A DNA stretch of 64,000 nucleotides from Streptomyces flavidovirens DSM 40150 (GCF_000429085.1 NZ_AUBE01000023.1:39148-103147), one strand, 5' to 3'; numbered from the stretch's first letter, positions 43,844 through 53,458 are shown. Made by a program: numbers and translations. Notes: generated from the letters alone by a model not told the origin.

Positions 43844-45192
43844 TACCTGTACTCCGAAAGCCGGCGCCCGATGCCGAGCACGGCGCCTGCCGCGCCCAGT
43901 ACCGCCAGGACCGCGGCTCCCAACGGCAGCCCGGAGAGCGCGCCCCGGCTGCCCTCGGCGGCCCTTGTGAACTCCGCCTGCTCGTGGGCGAGCGCCTTCT
44001 CCAGCGCCGCGTCGACCCCCTTGAAGCACTCGCCCGTGGAGCCCTCGCCACCGATGACCTTCGCCAGGGCGCCTTCGTAGTCGCCGCTGTCGTCGGTGGC
44101 GCGCGCGGTGGTGTGCCGCTTGCGCCACTCGGCGGCCTTGTCGGCGGCTTGTGCCACGGGGTCGCTGCCGTGCAGGTCGTCGGCGAGCCGCCGCGCCTGC
44201 GCGAGGCGCTGCCCGAGGGCCTTCATGCCGTCGGCGTACTGCGATTCGTACAGGTCGCGCTTGCCGTCCTCGGCCAGTACGGCGCCGCGCGCGACCAGGG
44301 TGAGGTTCTCGTTGGCTCGGGCGTTGAGCGAGCTGATGCGCGCGTCGTTGAGGACTTCGAGCGACTCCTGGCCGTGCGCCATGGCGTCCTCCAGCTCGGA
44401 CCGCGCCACGGCGTGCCCTATGCCCAGCCACAGCAGGACCACGGCTGAGGCGACACTCGCGGCCAGCAGGCCGTGGTTGAACACCCGGTTCGTACGCCGG
44501 TAGTTGCGCCGCTGGGCCCAGCCCAGGCCGACCAGGGCGAGGACTCCGAGACCGAGCCCGACGAACGGCCACACCTGGGCGTCGTCGTAGTCGTCCCCGA
44601 GCCTGCTGGTCTCCGCCTTGTACAACCGCTCGGCTGCGGGCAGCAGTTCGGTGGTCATGCGCTCGTTCGCGTACCGGAGGTAGGCGCCGCCGAGGGGCAG
44701 GCCGAGGCGGTTGTTGGCGCGGGCGCGTTCTATCAGTCCGGTGTACTGGGGGAGTTGGCGGTTGAGGGTGGTGATCTCGCGTCCGGAGGGGCTGGTGCTG
44801 TCCGTGTTGGCCGCGGCCTTCACCAGCAGCGCCGAGGCGGTCGCGATGTCGTCCTCGTACCGCTCACGCACGTCCTGCGGTTCCTGCGCGCCCGCCAGGA
44901 ATCCGCTGGCGGCGGCGGAGTCGGCGTCGGCGAGGGAACGGTAGATGCTCGCGGCGTCGGCGCTCAGGGGCTGGCTGCGGGTGACCACGTCGGTGGCGGC
45001 GGCCGCGCGGCCGGAGATCTCCCAGGCGGTCACCGCACCGAACGCGACCACGAGCGCGGCTACGAGGGCGCCGATGATGCGCAGCCGGCCGGGCTCGGTC
45101 GTCGCGCCTGCGCGCAGGCGGTCCACGCCCTCCGACCACGCGGTGGTCCGTGCGGGTGGCCGCGCCTCGCGCACATTCGGCGGGTGTGCCAC
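43843..45192 (-). CDS. glnX: GlnX-like four-helix membrane signalling protein
   Basis: 449 residues from GTG 45192 (GGGGGAGG upstream); an ATG at 45264 is less likely. Helices lie at about 35-60 (IIGALVAALVVAFGAVTAW), 220-240 (FVGLGLGVLALVGLGW), 250-270 (LLAASVASAVVLLWLGIGHAV) and 420-440 (GLPLGAAVLAVLGAAGAVLG), with two extracytoplasmic helical domains between them. This is the layout of GlnX, which passes the GlnH ligand state to PknG across the membrane. It heads the cluster. Confidence 0.8.
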   Translation of the reverse strand: MAHPPNVREARPPARTTAWSEGVDRLRAGATTEPGRLRIIGALVAALVVAFGAVTAWEISGRAAAATDVVTRSQPLSADAASIYRSLADADSAAASGFLAGAQEPQDVRERYEDDIATASALLVKAAANTDSTSPSGREITTLNRQLPQYTGLIERARANNRLGLPLGGAYLRYANERMTTELLPAAERLYKAETSRLGDDYDDAQVWPFVGLGLGVLALVGLGWAQRRNYRRTNRVFNHGLLAASVASAVVLLWLGIGHAVARSELEDAMAHGQESLEVLNDARISSLNARANENLTLVARGAVLAEDGKRDLYESQYADGMKALGQRLAQARRLADDLHGSDPVAQAADKAAEWRKRHTTARATDDSGDYEGALAKVIGGEGSTGECFKGVDAALEKALAHEQAEFTRAAEGSRGALSGLPLGAAVLAVLGAAGAVLGIGRRLSEYR

Positions 45193-45390
45193 GTGACCTC
45201 CCCCTCGGTCATTGACGGTCTGCCGTGCCCGGCAAGCAGTATGGCCGCAGGGACCGGTCTCCACACCAGGATTGACTGGATCTTGTGCCGATCAAGGCTT
45301 GCGCGTTCTGATCTCCCCACCATGTATACGCGGGGCGCGCGGCGGTGGTTCCCGGGCCGAAGCCGGCGCACCGGCCTCCCTGCGGGGCTG

Positions 45391-45600
45391 TTCCCCACCC
45401 CGCCCCTTCCCGAACCGGGGCGCTGCCCCAGCCCCCGACGCCCTCCGGACGCTGTCCTCAAACGCCGGCCGGGCTGAAATCCACCGCCGCGGCCCGACGC
45501 GAGCCGAGCCAGTCGCTCCTGGGCAACTTTCAGCCGTCCGGCCTTTGAGGACCGGGGTCTGGGGCGGAGCCCCGGTTCGGGAAGGGGCGGGTCGGGGAAA
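45391..45600. repeat. Intergenic inverted repeat element, copy A
   Basis: Arms reading TTCCCC...GCCCCTTCCCGAACCGGGGC...GCCCCAG and its complement bound a 210-base element. The inner part has CCTCAAACGCCGG on the left and CCGTCCGGCCTTTGAGGA on the right, again inverted. The same arms occur at 54294-54718. Such elements are dispersed in Streptomyces genomes between genes and can fold into long hairpins. It fills the gap between glnX and csnK; no gene is seen there. Confidence 0.75.
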
Positions 45601-45617
45601 GCGCCGCAGGCAACCGC

Positions 45618-46583
45618 TCACGCGTAACGGCCCCGCAGTCGTGCGTATGCCTCCGGTGGGGACGAGACGTGGTCCAGGCCGAGTAGGGCCGCGCCCAGGA
45701 CCGGGGGGGCCGTTACCACGCGCAGGGTCGCCTTTGGGGCGCGGGCCGACATCAGGGACGTGATGCGGTCGTCGAGCTGCGGGTGGCGGGCCGCCAGGAC
45801 GCTGCCGCCGAGCAGTACCGGCGCCTCCTCGGTGAGGAGGCCCAGGCGTCCCAGCGCCACCCTGGCCATCGCGACGATCTCCTCCGCCTGGCGGTGCACG
45901 ATCGACCGGGCGATCCGGTCCCCCTCCGCCGACACGGCGAAGAGCACCGGCGCCAGTTCGTGCCGCCGCCCCGGCGCGATACGCCCCAGATGCAGCGCCT
46001 CGATCAGCGCGTACATCGACGGCAGCCCGAAGTGCGCCGGAAGCGCGTGCGCCAGCTCCGTGCGCTCGCCCCGGCCGTCCTCCGCCCGCGCCGCGAACCA
46101 GATCGCCTCGTCCGCCAGCCCCCCGCCGCCGCCCCAGTCGCCGGAGAGCCGGCCGATCGCGGGGAAGCGGGCGGTGCGCCCGTCCGGCAGCATGCCGACG
46201 CAGTTGATGCCCGCGCCGCACACCACCGCGACCCCGCGCGGCTCGTCCACACCCGCCCGGAGGATCGCGAAGGTGTCGTTGCGGACCTCCGTCGTACGCC
46301 CCCAGCCACGCGCGTGCACCGCGACCTGCAACTCCTGCTCCTCGACGGGAAGGTCGGCGTTGGCGAGGCAGGCAAAGACACACTCGGCGTCCGTCGCACC
46401 CGCCTCCTCCAGCGCCCGGCCGACCGTCTCCGCCAGCGCGTCGACCGCCGCCCCGACCCCCACCACCTGCGGCTGGAACCCCCCGCCCCGCGCGGTGGAC
46501 AGGACCGAACCGTCCGCCCCGACCACCGCCACGTCCGTCTTGCTGTTGCCCGCGTCGATGGCGATCACAGCGACTGTGCTCAC
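45618..46583 (-). CDS. csnK: Sugar kinase CsnK (BadF/BadG/N-acetylglucosamine kinase type)
   Basis: About 321 residues. GTG 46583 overlaps the csnH stop (GTGA); GTG 46589 is the alternative. AIDAGNSKTDVAVVG is the phosphate-1 loop, VCGAGINCVG the phosphate-2 loop and VLLGGSVLA the adenosine motif of the ASKHA kinase fold. It should phosphorylate glucosamine or its oligomers after uptake, so that the GH4 enzyme can act. Last gene of the csn operon. Confidence 0.85.
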   Translation of the reverse strand: MSTVAVIAIDAGNSKTDVAVVGADGSVLSTARGGGFQPQVVGVGAAVDALAETVGRALEEAGATDAECVFACLANADLPVEEQELQVAVHARGWGRTTEVRNDTFAILRAGVDEPRGVAVVCGAGINCVGMLPDGRTARFPAIGRLSGDWGGGGGLADEAIWFAARAEDGRGERTELAHALPAHFGLPSMYALIEALHLGRIAPGRRHELAPVLFAVSAEGDRIARSIVHRQAEEIVAMARVALGRLGLLTEEAPVLLGGSVLAARHPQLDDRITSLMSARAPKATLRVVTAPPVLGAALLGLDHVSSPPEAYARLRGRYA

Positions 46584-47863
46584 GCCCACGCCAAGTGCTC
46601 CCGGTTGTGCGCGATCAGCCGGTCGGTGAGCCCGTCGGCGTACTCGAACTGGCCGATCAGGGGGTGGGCGAGCAGCGCCTTGAAGACGCGGTCGCGGCCG
46701 CCGCGCAGCACCGCCTCCAACGCCAGTTCCTCGTACGCCGTCACGTTCGCGACGAGCCCCGCGTACAGCGGGTCCAGCTCCGGCACGGCCAGCGGCGTGG
46801 CGCCCGTCCGGTCCACCCGTGCCTGGACCTCGATGACCGCGTCGTCCGCGAGGAAGGGCAGCGTGCCGTTGTTGTACGTGTTGACCACCTGGACCGGGCT
46901 GCCGCCGTCGCCCAGCAGCGAGGCCGCCAGATCCACCGCCGCCTCCGAATAGAACGCGCCGCCGCGCTTCGCGAGCAGCGCGGGTTTCTCGTTCAGCGAC
47001 GGATCGCCGTACATCGCCAGGAGTTCCGCTTCCATCTTCGCCACCTCCGCCGCCCGCGAGGGCTTCGTCCCGAGTTCACGTACCACCTCGTCGTGCGCGT
47101 AGAAGTAGCGCAGGTAATAGGAGGGGACGACGCCCAGGCGGTCGAGCACCGCGCGCGGCAGGCGCAGGTCGTCGGCGATCGCGTCACCGTGCTCGGCGAG
47201 CAGCTTCGGCAGCACGTCCTCGCCCTCGGGCCCGCCGAGGCGTACCCCCAGCTCCCAGGAGAGGTGGTTGAGGCCCACGTGGTTCAGGTGTACGTCGCCG
47301 GGCGCCACATCCAGCAGCTTCGCGAACTTCCGCTGGAAGCCGATCGCGACGTTGCACAGCCCGACCGCCTTGTGACCCGCCTGGAGCAGCGCCCGCGTCA
47401 CGATGCCGACGGGGTTGGTGAAGTCGATGATCCAGGCGTCCGGATTCGCGCGGCGTACCCGCTCCGCGATGTCCAGGACGACCGGGACCGTACGCAGCGC
47501 CTTCGCGAGACCGCCGGCGCCCGTCGTCTCCTGCCCGACGCAGCCGCACTCCAACGGCCACGTCTCATCCTGGTCGCGGGCGGCCTGCCCGCCGACGCGC
47601 AGTTGCAGCAGCACCGCGTCGGCGTCCGCGACACCCGCGTCCACGTCGGAGGTGGTCGTGATGCGGCCGGGGTGGCCCTGCCTGTCGAAGATGCGGCGGG
47701 CGAGGCCGCCCACCAGGTCGAGGCGGTCGGCGGCCGGGTCGACGAGGACGAGCTCCCCGATCGGCAGGGTGTCCCGCAGACGGGCGAAGCCGTCGATCAG
47801 TTCGGGGGTGTAGGTGGAGCCGCCGCCCACCACCGCGAGTTTCATGCCGGTCATGGTCGTCAT
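46580..47863 (-). CDS. csnH: GH4 6-phospho-beta-glycosidase CsnH
   Basis: 427 residues. LAVVGGGSTYTPELIDGF is the NAD-binding start of family GH4; CGCVGQETTGAGG, DFTNPVGIVTRAL, GLCNVAIGFQ and GLNHLSW carry the metal-binding Cys and His residues. GH4 enzymes need NAD and Mn and cleave phosphorylated disaccharides by oxidation and elimination. The csn context points to phosphorylated chitosan oligomers. Coupled by short overlaps to csnG and csnK. Confidence 0.9.
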   Translation of the reverse strand: MTTMTGMKLAVVGGGSTYTPELIDGFARLRDTLPIGELVLVDPAADRLDLVGGLARRIFDRQGHPGRITTTSDVDAGVADADAVLLQLRVGGQAARDQDETWPLECGCVGQETTGAGGLAKALRTVPVVLDIAERVRRANPDAWIIDFTNPVGIVTRALLQAGHKAVGLCNVAIGFQRKFAKLLDVAPGDVHLNHVGLNHLSWELGVRLGGPEGEDVLPKLLAEHGDAIADDLRLPRAVLDRLGVVPSYYLRYFYAHDEVVRELGTKPSRAAEVAKMEAELLAMYGDPSLNEKPALLAKRGGAFYSEAAVDLAASLLGDGGSPVQVVNTYNNGTLPFLADDAVIEVQARVDRTGATPLAVPELDPLYAGLVANVTAYEELALEAVLRGGRDRVFKALLAHPLIGQFEYADGLTDRLIAHNREHLAWA

Positions 47864-48735
47864 CCCTTTACTCCGGTCAGTGTGACGCCTTCTACGAACG
47901 CCTTCTGGGCGAAGAAGAAGACGACGATCACAGGGGCCATGACCAGTACGGTCGCGGCCATGGTCAGGTTCCAGTCGGTGTGGTGCGCGCCCTTGAAGGA
48001 TTCGAGTCCGTACGACAGCGTCCAGGCGGCCGGGTTCTCGGAGGCGTAGATCTGCGGGCCGAAGTAGTCGTTCCAGGCGTAGAAGAACTGGAAGAGGGCG
48101 ACGGCCGCGATACCCGGTCTGGCCATCGGCAGTACGACCCGGATCAGCGTCCGCAGCTCGCCGCAGCCGTCGACCTTCGCCGCGTCCAGGTATTCGTTCG
48201 GGATCGTCAGCAGGAACTGCCGCAGCAGGAAGATCGAGAAGGCGTCACCGAACGCCATCGGGATGATCAGCGGCCACAGCGTGCCCGACAGGTCCAGTTG
48301 CTTTGCCCAGAACAGGTACATCGGGATGATGACGACCTGCGGCGGCAGCATCATCATGGAGATGACGAGCATCAGGGACAGCGTGCGGCCCCGGAAGCGG
48401 AACTTGGCGAGCGCGTACGCCACCGGGACGGACGAGGCCACCGTCAGTACGGTGCCCAGGCCCGCGTACAGCAGGGTGTTCTTCCACCAGGTCAGGAAGC
48501 CCGGCGTCTCGAACACCTTCACGTAGTTGCCCCACTCCCAGGTGTTGGGCGTCAGGTCGCGGGTCAGCGCCTGCTGGTCGTTCATCAGCGACGTCAGTAC
48601 GACGAAGACGAACGGCAGCACGAAGAAGAGCGCGGCCGCGATCCCCAGCGAGTGGACGGCGATCCAGTGGCGCGATGCCTTGCGGCGTGCGATTCGCCCG
48701 GCGGGTGTGGCGAAAGCTGCAGTCATGACCTTCAC
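47860..48735 (-). CDS. csnG: Sugar ABC transporter permease CsnG
   Basis: 291 residues, six transmembrane helices (the first IAAALFFVLPFVFVVLTSL), with the MalG-type coupling motif EYLDAAKVDGCGELRTLIRVVLPMARPGI near 195. With CsnF and CsnE it should import chitosan (glucosamine) oligosaccharides. No ATPase gene is in the operon; in streptomycetes such importers commonly share the ATPase MsiK. Overlaps csnF by four bases. Confidence 0.88.
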   Translation of the reverse strand: MKVMTAAFATPAGRIARRKASRHWIAVHSLGIAAALFFVLPFVFVVLTSLMNDQQALTRDLTPNTWEWGNYVKVFETPGFLTWWKNTLLYAGLGTVLTVASSVPVAYALAKFRFRGRTLSLMLVISMMMLPPQVVIIPMYLFWAKQLDLSGTLWPLIIPMAFGDAFSIFLLRQFLLTIPNEYLDAAKVDGCGELRTLIRVVLPMARPGIAAVALFQFFYAWNDYFGPQIYASENPAAWTLSYGLESFKGAHHTDWNLTMAATVLVMAPVIVVFFFAQKAFVEGVTLTGVKG

Positions 48736-49679
48736 TCACCTGCCTGGAGAATTCCGCCGCGCCGCCGCATCAAAAGCGCGGTGAAGGCCATGGCCAGGGC
48801 GAACAGGACGAGGGCCACGACGCACGCGGACCCGTAGTCGAACCGCTGGAAGCCGAGGTTGTAGACGAGCTGGGGAAGCGTCAGCGTCGACTTGTCGGGA
48901 TAGCCGGGCTCGAACTGCTGGCCCGAACCGCCGATGATGCCGGAGGCGACCTTTCCCGCGACCAGCGGCTGTGTGTAGTACTGCATGCTCTGGATAACGC
49001 CGGTGACGACGGCGAACATCACGATGGGGGAGATGTTCGGCAGCGTGACGAAGCGGAAGCGCTGGAGCGCGGACGCGCCGTCCAGCTCCGCCGCCTCGTA
49101 CTGCTCCTTCGGTACGTCGAGCAGCGCGGCCATGAAGATGACCATCAGGTCACCGATGCCCCAGACCGCGAGCATGGTGAGCGCCGGCTTCGACCAGGAC
49201 GGGTCGTTGAACCAGCCAGGGGCCGGCAGCCCGAGCTCCCCGAGAACCGAGTTGACCGGTCCCGTCCCCGGGTTGAGGAGAAAGACGAAGGCGAGCGTCG
49301 CGGCGACCGGCGGCGCCAGGAACGGCAGGTAGAAAAGGGTGCGGAAGAGGCCCGTGCCCGTCTTGATCCTGGTGATCAGCAGGCCGACGCCCAGCCCGAA
49401 CACGACCCGGCAGCCGACCATGATCAGGACCAGCCACAGGGTGTTGCGCAGCGACGGCCAGAACATGGGGTAGTGGCTGAAGACGTACGTCCAGTTGTCG
49501 AGCCCGTTGAACGTGGGGACGCCGAAACCGTCGTACCGCATGAAGGAGAAATAGACGGTCGACAGCAGCGGGTACGCGAAGAAGACGCTGAAGCCGAACA
49601 GCCACGGCGACATGAACGCCGCCGTCCGCAGCGCCGACCTGCGACGCTTGGAGCGGAGCGGGTGCGCGGTCGTGGTCAT
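48732..49679 (-). CDS. csnF: Sugar ABC transporter permease CsnF
   Basis: 315 residues, MalF-type permease with six helices (AAFMSPWLFGFSVFFAYPLLSTVYFSF first). The coupling loop EQYEAAELDGASALQRFRFVTLPNISPI near 195 would bind the ATPase. Seven bases separate it from csnE upstream. Confidence 0.88.
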   Translation of the reverse strand: MTTTAHPLRSKRRRSALRTAAFMSPWLFGFSVFFAYPLLSTVYFSFMRYDGFGVPTFNGLDNWTYVFSHYPMFWPSLRNTLWLVLIMVGCRVVFGLGVGLLITRIKTGTGLFRTLFYLPFLAPPVAATLAFVFLLNPGTGPVNSVLGELGLPAPGWFNDPSWSKPALTMLAVWGIGDLMVIFMAALLDVPKEQYEAAELDGASALQRFRFVTLPNISPIVMFAVVTGVIQSMQYYTQPLVAGKVASGIIGGSGQQFEPGYPDKSTLTLPQLVYNLGFQRFDYGSACVVALVLFALAMAFTALLMRRRGGILQAGE

Positions 49680-49686
49680 CGGCGGG

Positions 49687-51021
49687 TTACTTCGCCTTCG
49701 CGATGTCGGTGTCGATCTGCGCGGCGGTCTTCTCCAGTCCGGCCTTCAGGTCCTTCACCGCGCCCTTCTCGTACTGGTAGCCGAACTCCTGGATCGTCTG
49801 GAGGTACGTCGCACCGTTCACCGCGCCCGCCGGGGTGCTGGACTTCGGGTGCCGCGCGATGTCCAGGAACGTCTTGAAGCGCGGGTCGAGCTTGAGGTCC
49901 GGCGACTTCAGCGCGGCGAAGGTGGACGGCACGTTGCGGATCGCGTTGGCGAACTCCACGACGGCCTCGGTGTCGGTCGTCATGAACTCGACCAGTTCCC
50001 AGGCCGCGTTCTGCTTCCTGCTGGCCGGGGCGATGCCCATGATCGTGCCGGAGAGGAAGCCCTTGCCGTAACTGTCGGCCTCGTCGTCGGCGACGGGCAT
50101 CGGCGCGACACCGACCTCGAACGGCACCTTGGCGTCCTCGGCCATGCCGAGCCGCCACTCGCCGTCAAGCTGCATCGCGACCTGCCCGGTGTGGAACGGG
50201 TGCTTGGCGCCCCACTCGTCACCGAAGGTGCCGCGGAAACCCTCCAGCTTCTGGAAGCCGCCGAGCTCGTCCACCAGCTTCTTCTGCTGCCTGAACATGG
50301 CGGCGAAGGCCGGGTCCTTGGCGATGTTCGACTTGCCGTCCGCGTCGAAGTACTGCTGGTCCCAGCTCCCCATGTAGTGCTCGGTGGTCGTTTCGTAACC
50401 GTGGTAGTTCGGCATGAAGCCGAGCTGTTCGTAACTGTCGCCCCTGGTCTTCGTCAGCTTCTTCGCGGTCGCGGTCAGCTCGGACATCGTCCTGGGGGGC
50501 GAGGAGATACCGGCCTTCTTGAAGGCGTCCTTGTTGTAGTAGAGGCCGTACGCGTCGGTGAGCAGCGGCATGGCGCATCGCTTGCCCTCGAACTGCGTGT
50601 ACTCCAGGGTCACTTTCGGGAACGTCTTCTCCAGGTCGAGCTTCGATTTCTCGATGAAGGGCTTCAGGTCGGCGAAGGCGCCCGACGAGCAGAACTTCCC
50701 GACATTCGAGGTCGTGAAGGACGAGACGACGTCCGGGCCCTTCGAACCGCCCGCGCGCAGGGCCTGGTTGAGCTTGTCGTCGTTGATGTTGCCGACGACG
50801 TTCACCTTGATGTTCTTGTGCCGCGCCTCGAAGCGGTCGACGTTCGCCTGGATCGCCTTCACCTCGCTCGGGGCGCTCCAGCCGTGCCAGAACGTGATCG
50901 TGGTCTTCGCGTCCGGGTCGTCGGTGGCACCGGTCTCCGGCTGCCCCGTACACGCGGAGGCGAGCACGGACATCGCGGCGACGGCGACGGCTGACGCGGT
51001 GAGACGGCTGTTTTTGCGCAT
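49687..51021 (-). CDS. csnE: Sugar-binding lipoprotein CsnE
   Basis: 444 residues from ATG 51021. Signal peptide with lipobox LASAC near residue 24. TITFWHGWSAPSEVKAIQANVDRFEARHKNIKVNV and GLYYNKDAFKKAGI are typical of family 1 extracellular solute-binding proteins. In S. coelicolor the csn transporter takes up chitosan-derived oligosaccharides. The gene lies 55 bases after csnR. Confidence 0.88.
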   Translation of the reverse strand: MRKNSRLTASAVAVAAMSVLASACTGQPETGATDDPDAKTTITFWHGWSAPSEVKAIQANVDRFEARHKNIKVNVVGNINDDKLNQALRAGGSKGPDVVSSFTTSNVGKFCSSGAFADLKPFIEKSKLDLEKTFPKVTLEYTQFEGKRCAMPLLTDAYGLYYNKDAFKKAGISSPPRTMSELTATAKKLTKTRGDSYEQLGFMPNYHGYETTTEHYMGSWDQQYFDADGKSNIAKDPAFAAMFRQQKKLVDELGGFQKLEGFRGTFGDEWGAKHPFHTGQVAMQLDGEWRLGMAEDAKVPFEVGVAPMPVADDEADSYGKGFLSGTIMGIAPASRKQNAAWELVEFMTTDTEAVVEFANAIRNVPSTFAALKSPDLKLDPRFKTFLDIARHPKSSTPAGAVNGATYLQTIQEFGYQYEKGAVKDLKAGLEKTAAQIDTDIAKAK

Positions 51022-51076
51022 GGCGAAGCTCCCGAAGTCAGGCGTGATGGGGGAGAGGGGAAGGGAAGGGGAGGGG

Positions 51077-52297
51077 TTAGCGGGCGGTGGTGTCGAAGAC
51101 CTCGTCGCGTGTGGTGGCGAGGGCGCTCTCCAACGCCCCGCGCAGTACGGGCTCTTCCTGTACGGAACCGATGACGAGCCGGGGCCGGGGCGCGGCGAGC
51201 TCGGCCAGCTCCGCCTGGACCAGCGCGCGCAGCGGTTCACCGCCGGCGACGAGGACCCCGCCGGACAGCACGATCAGTTCGGGGTCGAGGAGGGCGACCA
51301 TGGAGGCCAGGCCGGTCGCGAGCCCGGTCGCGAAGGCCTGGAGAAGGTCCTGGTACGGTCCGCTGCCCGCCCGCGACGCCTCGCCGATCAGCGCGATCGC
51401 CTCATCGATGTACGTCTCACCGGGCGGCACCGCGATGCCCAGCTCCCGCGCCAGCCGTGGCACGGCCTGACCGCCCGCCAGCTCCTGGAAGCCGCCGGAG
51501 TTGGCCTTGGTCACCCGGCGTACGAGCGGAGTGCCCGGCACCGGCATGAACCCGACCTCGCCGGCGCCGCCGGTCCAGCCGCGGTGCAGCCGGCCGCCGA
51601 TCACCAGCGCGGCGCCGAGGCCGCCGTGGTTCCACAGCAGTACGAAGTCCTGATGCCCCCGCGCCGCGCCCAGCCGCTGCTCGGCGACGGCGGCCAGGTT
51701 CACGTCGTTCTCGTACTCGACGGGCATGGGCAGCGCGGCCGCCAGGTCGTCGAGGAGGGTGGGGGAGTGCCAGCCGGGGAGGTGGGAGGCGTACCGCAGG
51801 CGTCCGGTGCCGGGGTCGAAGGCGCCCGGCGTGCCGATGACGACGCGGTGCACGTCGGCCCGTACGAGCCCGGCGGCCTTGACCGCGCCGTCGAGGGCGT
51901 CGGTCACCTGGCGTACGACGGACTCGGCGCGGCGGCCCGGTGTCGGCAGTTCGAACTCACCGGCGGTCGCGCCGGTGATGTCGGCGACGGCGGCGCGGAT
52001 GCGCTGCGGCGTCACGTCGAGGCCGGCCACGTGCGCGGCGCGCGCGTTGACCGCGTACAGCTGGGCGTTCGGTCCCGGACGTCCCTCCGTCGTACCGGTG
52101 GCGACGACGAGGCCGGCGCTCTCCAGGCGGACGAGCAGCTGGGACGCGGTGGGCTTGGACAGCCCGGTCAGCTTGCCGATCTTCGTACGGGAGAGGGGGC
52201 CGTGCTCCAGGAGCAGGTCGAGTGCGGCCCGGTCGTTCATCGCCCGCAGAACGCGTGGCGTGCCAGGCGTACTGGACGTACTCGACGTACCGGCCAT
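51077..52297 (-). CDS. csnR: ROK-family repressor CsnR
   Basis: About 406 residues from ATG 52297. Winged helix near 15-75 (ALDLLLEHGPLSRTKIGKLTGLSKPTASQLLVRLESAGLV). The ROK part contains DVTPQRIRAAVADI, VVIGTPGAFDPGTG, EYENDVNLAAVAEQRLG and GGAGEVGFMPV. The Cys-rich zinc motif seen in many ROK proteins is absent; NSGGFQEL stands in its place. CsnR represses the csn operon and a chitosanase gene and is released by chitosan oligomers (known in S. coelicolor and S. lividans). A palindromic operator lies 21 bases upstream. Confidence 0.88.
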   Translation of the reverse strand: MAGTSSTSSTPGTPRVLRAMNDRAALDLLLEHGPLSRTKIGKLTGLSKPTASQLLVRLESAGLVVATGTTEGRPGPNAQLYAVNARAAHVAGLDVTPQRIRAAVADITGATAGEFELPTPGRRAESVVRQVTDALDGAVKAAGLVRADVHRVVIGTPGAFDPGTGRLRYASHLPGWHSPTLLDDLAAALPMPVEYENDVNLAAVAEQRLGAARGHQDFVLLWNHGGLGAALVIGGRLHRGWTGGAGEVGFMPVPGTPLVRRVTKANSGGFQELAGGQAVPRLARELGIAVPPGETYIDEAIALIGEASRAGSGPYQDLLQAFATGLATGLASMVALLDPELIVLSGGVLVAGGEPLRALVQAELAELAAPRPRLVIGSVQEEPVLRGALESALATTRDEVFDTTAR

Positions 52298-52317
52298 GGC
52301 AAGCACCCACCCACTGT

Positions 52318-52332
52318 TAGGAAAGTTTCCTA
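52318..52332. promoter_or_regulatory. CsnR operator
   Basis: TAGGAAAGTTTCCTA, two 7-base arms around a central G, 21 bases before csnR. It fits the AGGAAAGTTTCCT-type box reported for CsnR as I remember it, and its place over the operon start fits autorepression. Confidence 0.8.
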
Positions 52333-52384
52333 TTTCGTGGGACGAAAGTAGGGCGGAGGCAGGGCGGCCGTCAAGGGCGCTCGA

Positions 52385-53458
52385 CTACTTGTTGAGATTC
52401 GTGGCCGGCGGCGGGATCGGAGACGCCGCGAGGGACTGCGGGGACGTCGGGCTGGCCAGTGCCGACGGCGCCGCCATGCCCGCCGTCGGGTCTCCCGGCG
52501 CGGCCTCGTCGCCGAGCACCGCGGGGCCGCCGACGATCCGGATGCCCGCCCGGTCGAATGCCTGCTTGATGCGCCAGCGCAGTTCCCGCTCGACGCCGAG
52601 CGCCTTGCCCGGCATCGTCTTCGCGGAAACCCGCACCACCATCGAGTCGAGCAGCACCGAGTCCAGGCCGAGCACCTCGACCGGGCCCCACAGCAGCTCG
52701 TTCCACGGCTCTTCCTTGGCGAGTACGGCAGCCGTCTCGACGATGACCGCGCGCACCCGGTCCAGATCCTCCGTCGGACGCACCTGTACGTCGATCCCGG
52801 CCGTGGCCCAGCCCTGGCTGAGGTTGCCGATCCGCTTGATCTCGCCGTTGCGTACGTACCAGATCTCACCGTTGTCGCCACGCAGCTTCGTCACCCGCAG
52901 GCCGACCTCTATGACCTCGCCGGACGCCACTCCCGCGTCGATGCTGTCCCCGACGCCGTACTGGTCCTCAAGGATCATGAAGACGCCGGAGAGGAAGTCG
53001 GTGACCAGGTTGCGCGCACCGAAACCGAGCGCCACACCCGCGACACCCGCCGAGGCGAGGAGTGGCGCGAGGTTGATGTTGAGCGCGCCGAGCACCATCA
53101 GGGCGGCCGTACCCAGGATCAGGAACGACGCGACCGAGCGCAGTACGGATCCGATCGCCTCCGAACGCTGGCGGCGCCGCTCGGCGTTCACCAGGAGGCC
53201 GCCGAGCGCGGTGCCCTCGACCGCCTGGGCGCTGCGGTTCATGCGCGCTATCAGCTTCGTGAGGGAGCGGCGGATGACCGTACGCAGCACAGCGGCGATC
53301 ACGACGATCAGGAGAATGCGCAGGCCCACGCTCAGCCAGGTGGACCAGTTCTGCTCGACCCAGCTCGCGGCGTTGGTCGCCTTCTGCGTCGCCTCGTCCA
53401 AGGTGACGGGCTGCTTCTCGGGCGTCGGATCAGCGGCCGACAGGACGGACCAGGGCAC
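52385..53458 (-). CDS. MscS-family mechanosensitive channel
   Basis: 357 residues from GTG 53458 (GGAGGT seven bases upstream). Helices near 35-55 (LSVGLRILLIVVIAAVL), 105-125 (VASFLILGTAALMVLGAL) and the pore helix ASAGVAGVALGFGARNLVTDFLSGVFMILEDQYGVGDSI are the MscS signature. The beta domain and alpha/beta end follow. The C-terminal 40 residues are Pro/Ala-rich. It protects against osmotic downshock. It is divergent from the HNH gene. Confidence 0.92.
   Translation of the reverse strand: MPWSVLSAADPTPEKQPVTLDEATQKATNAASWVEQNWSTWLSVGLRILLIVVIAAVLRTVIRRSLTKLIARMNRSAQAVEGTALGGLLVNAERRRQRSEAIGSVLRSVASFLILGTAALMVLGALNINLAPLLASAGVAGVALGFGARNLVTDFLSGVFMILEDQYGVGDSIDAGVASGEVIEVGLRVTKLRGDNGEIWYVRNGEIKRIGNLSQGWATAGIDVQVRPTEDLDRVRAVIVETAAVLAKEEPWNELLWGPVEVLGLDSVLLDSMVVRVSAKTMPGKALGVERELRWRIKQAFDRAGIRIVGGPAVLGDEAAPGDPTAGMAAPSALASPTSPQSLAASPIPPPATNLNK

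Noticed and set aside
43843..45192. Methyl-accepting or histidine-kinase sensor
   Set aside because: There is no kinase, HAMP-MA or response-regulator neighbour; the four-helix layout next to glnH and pknG fits GlnX.
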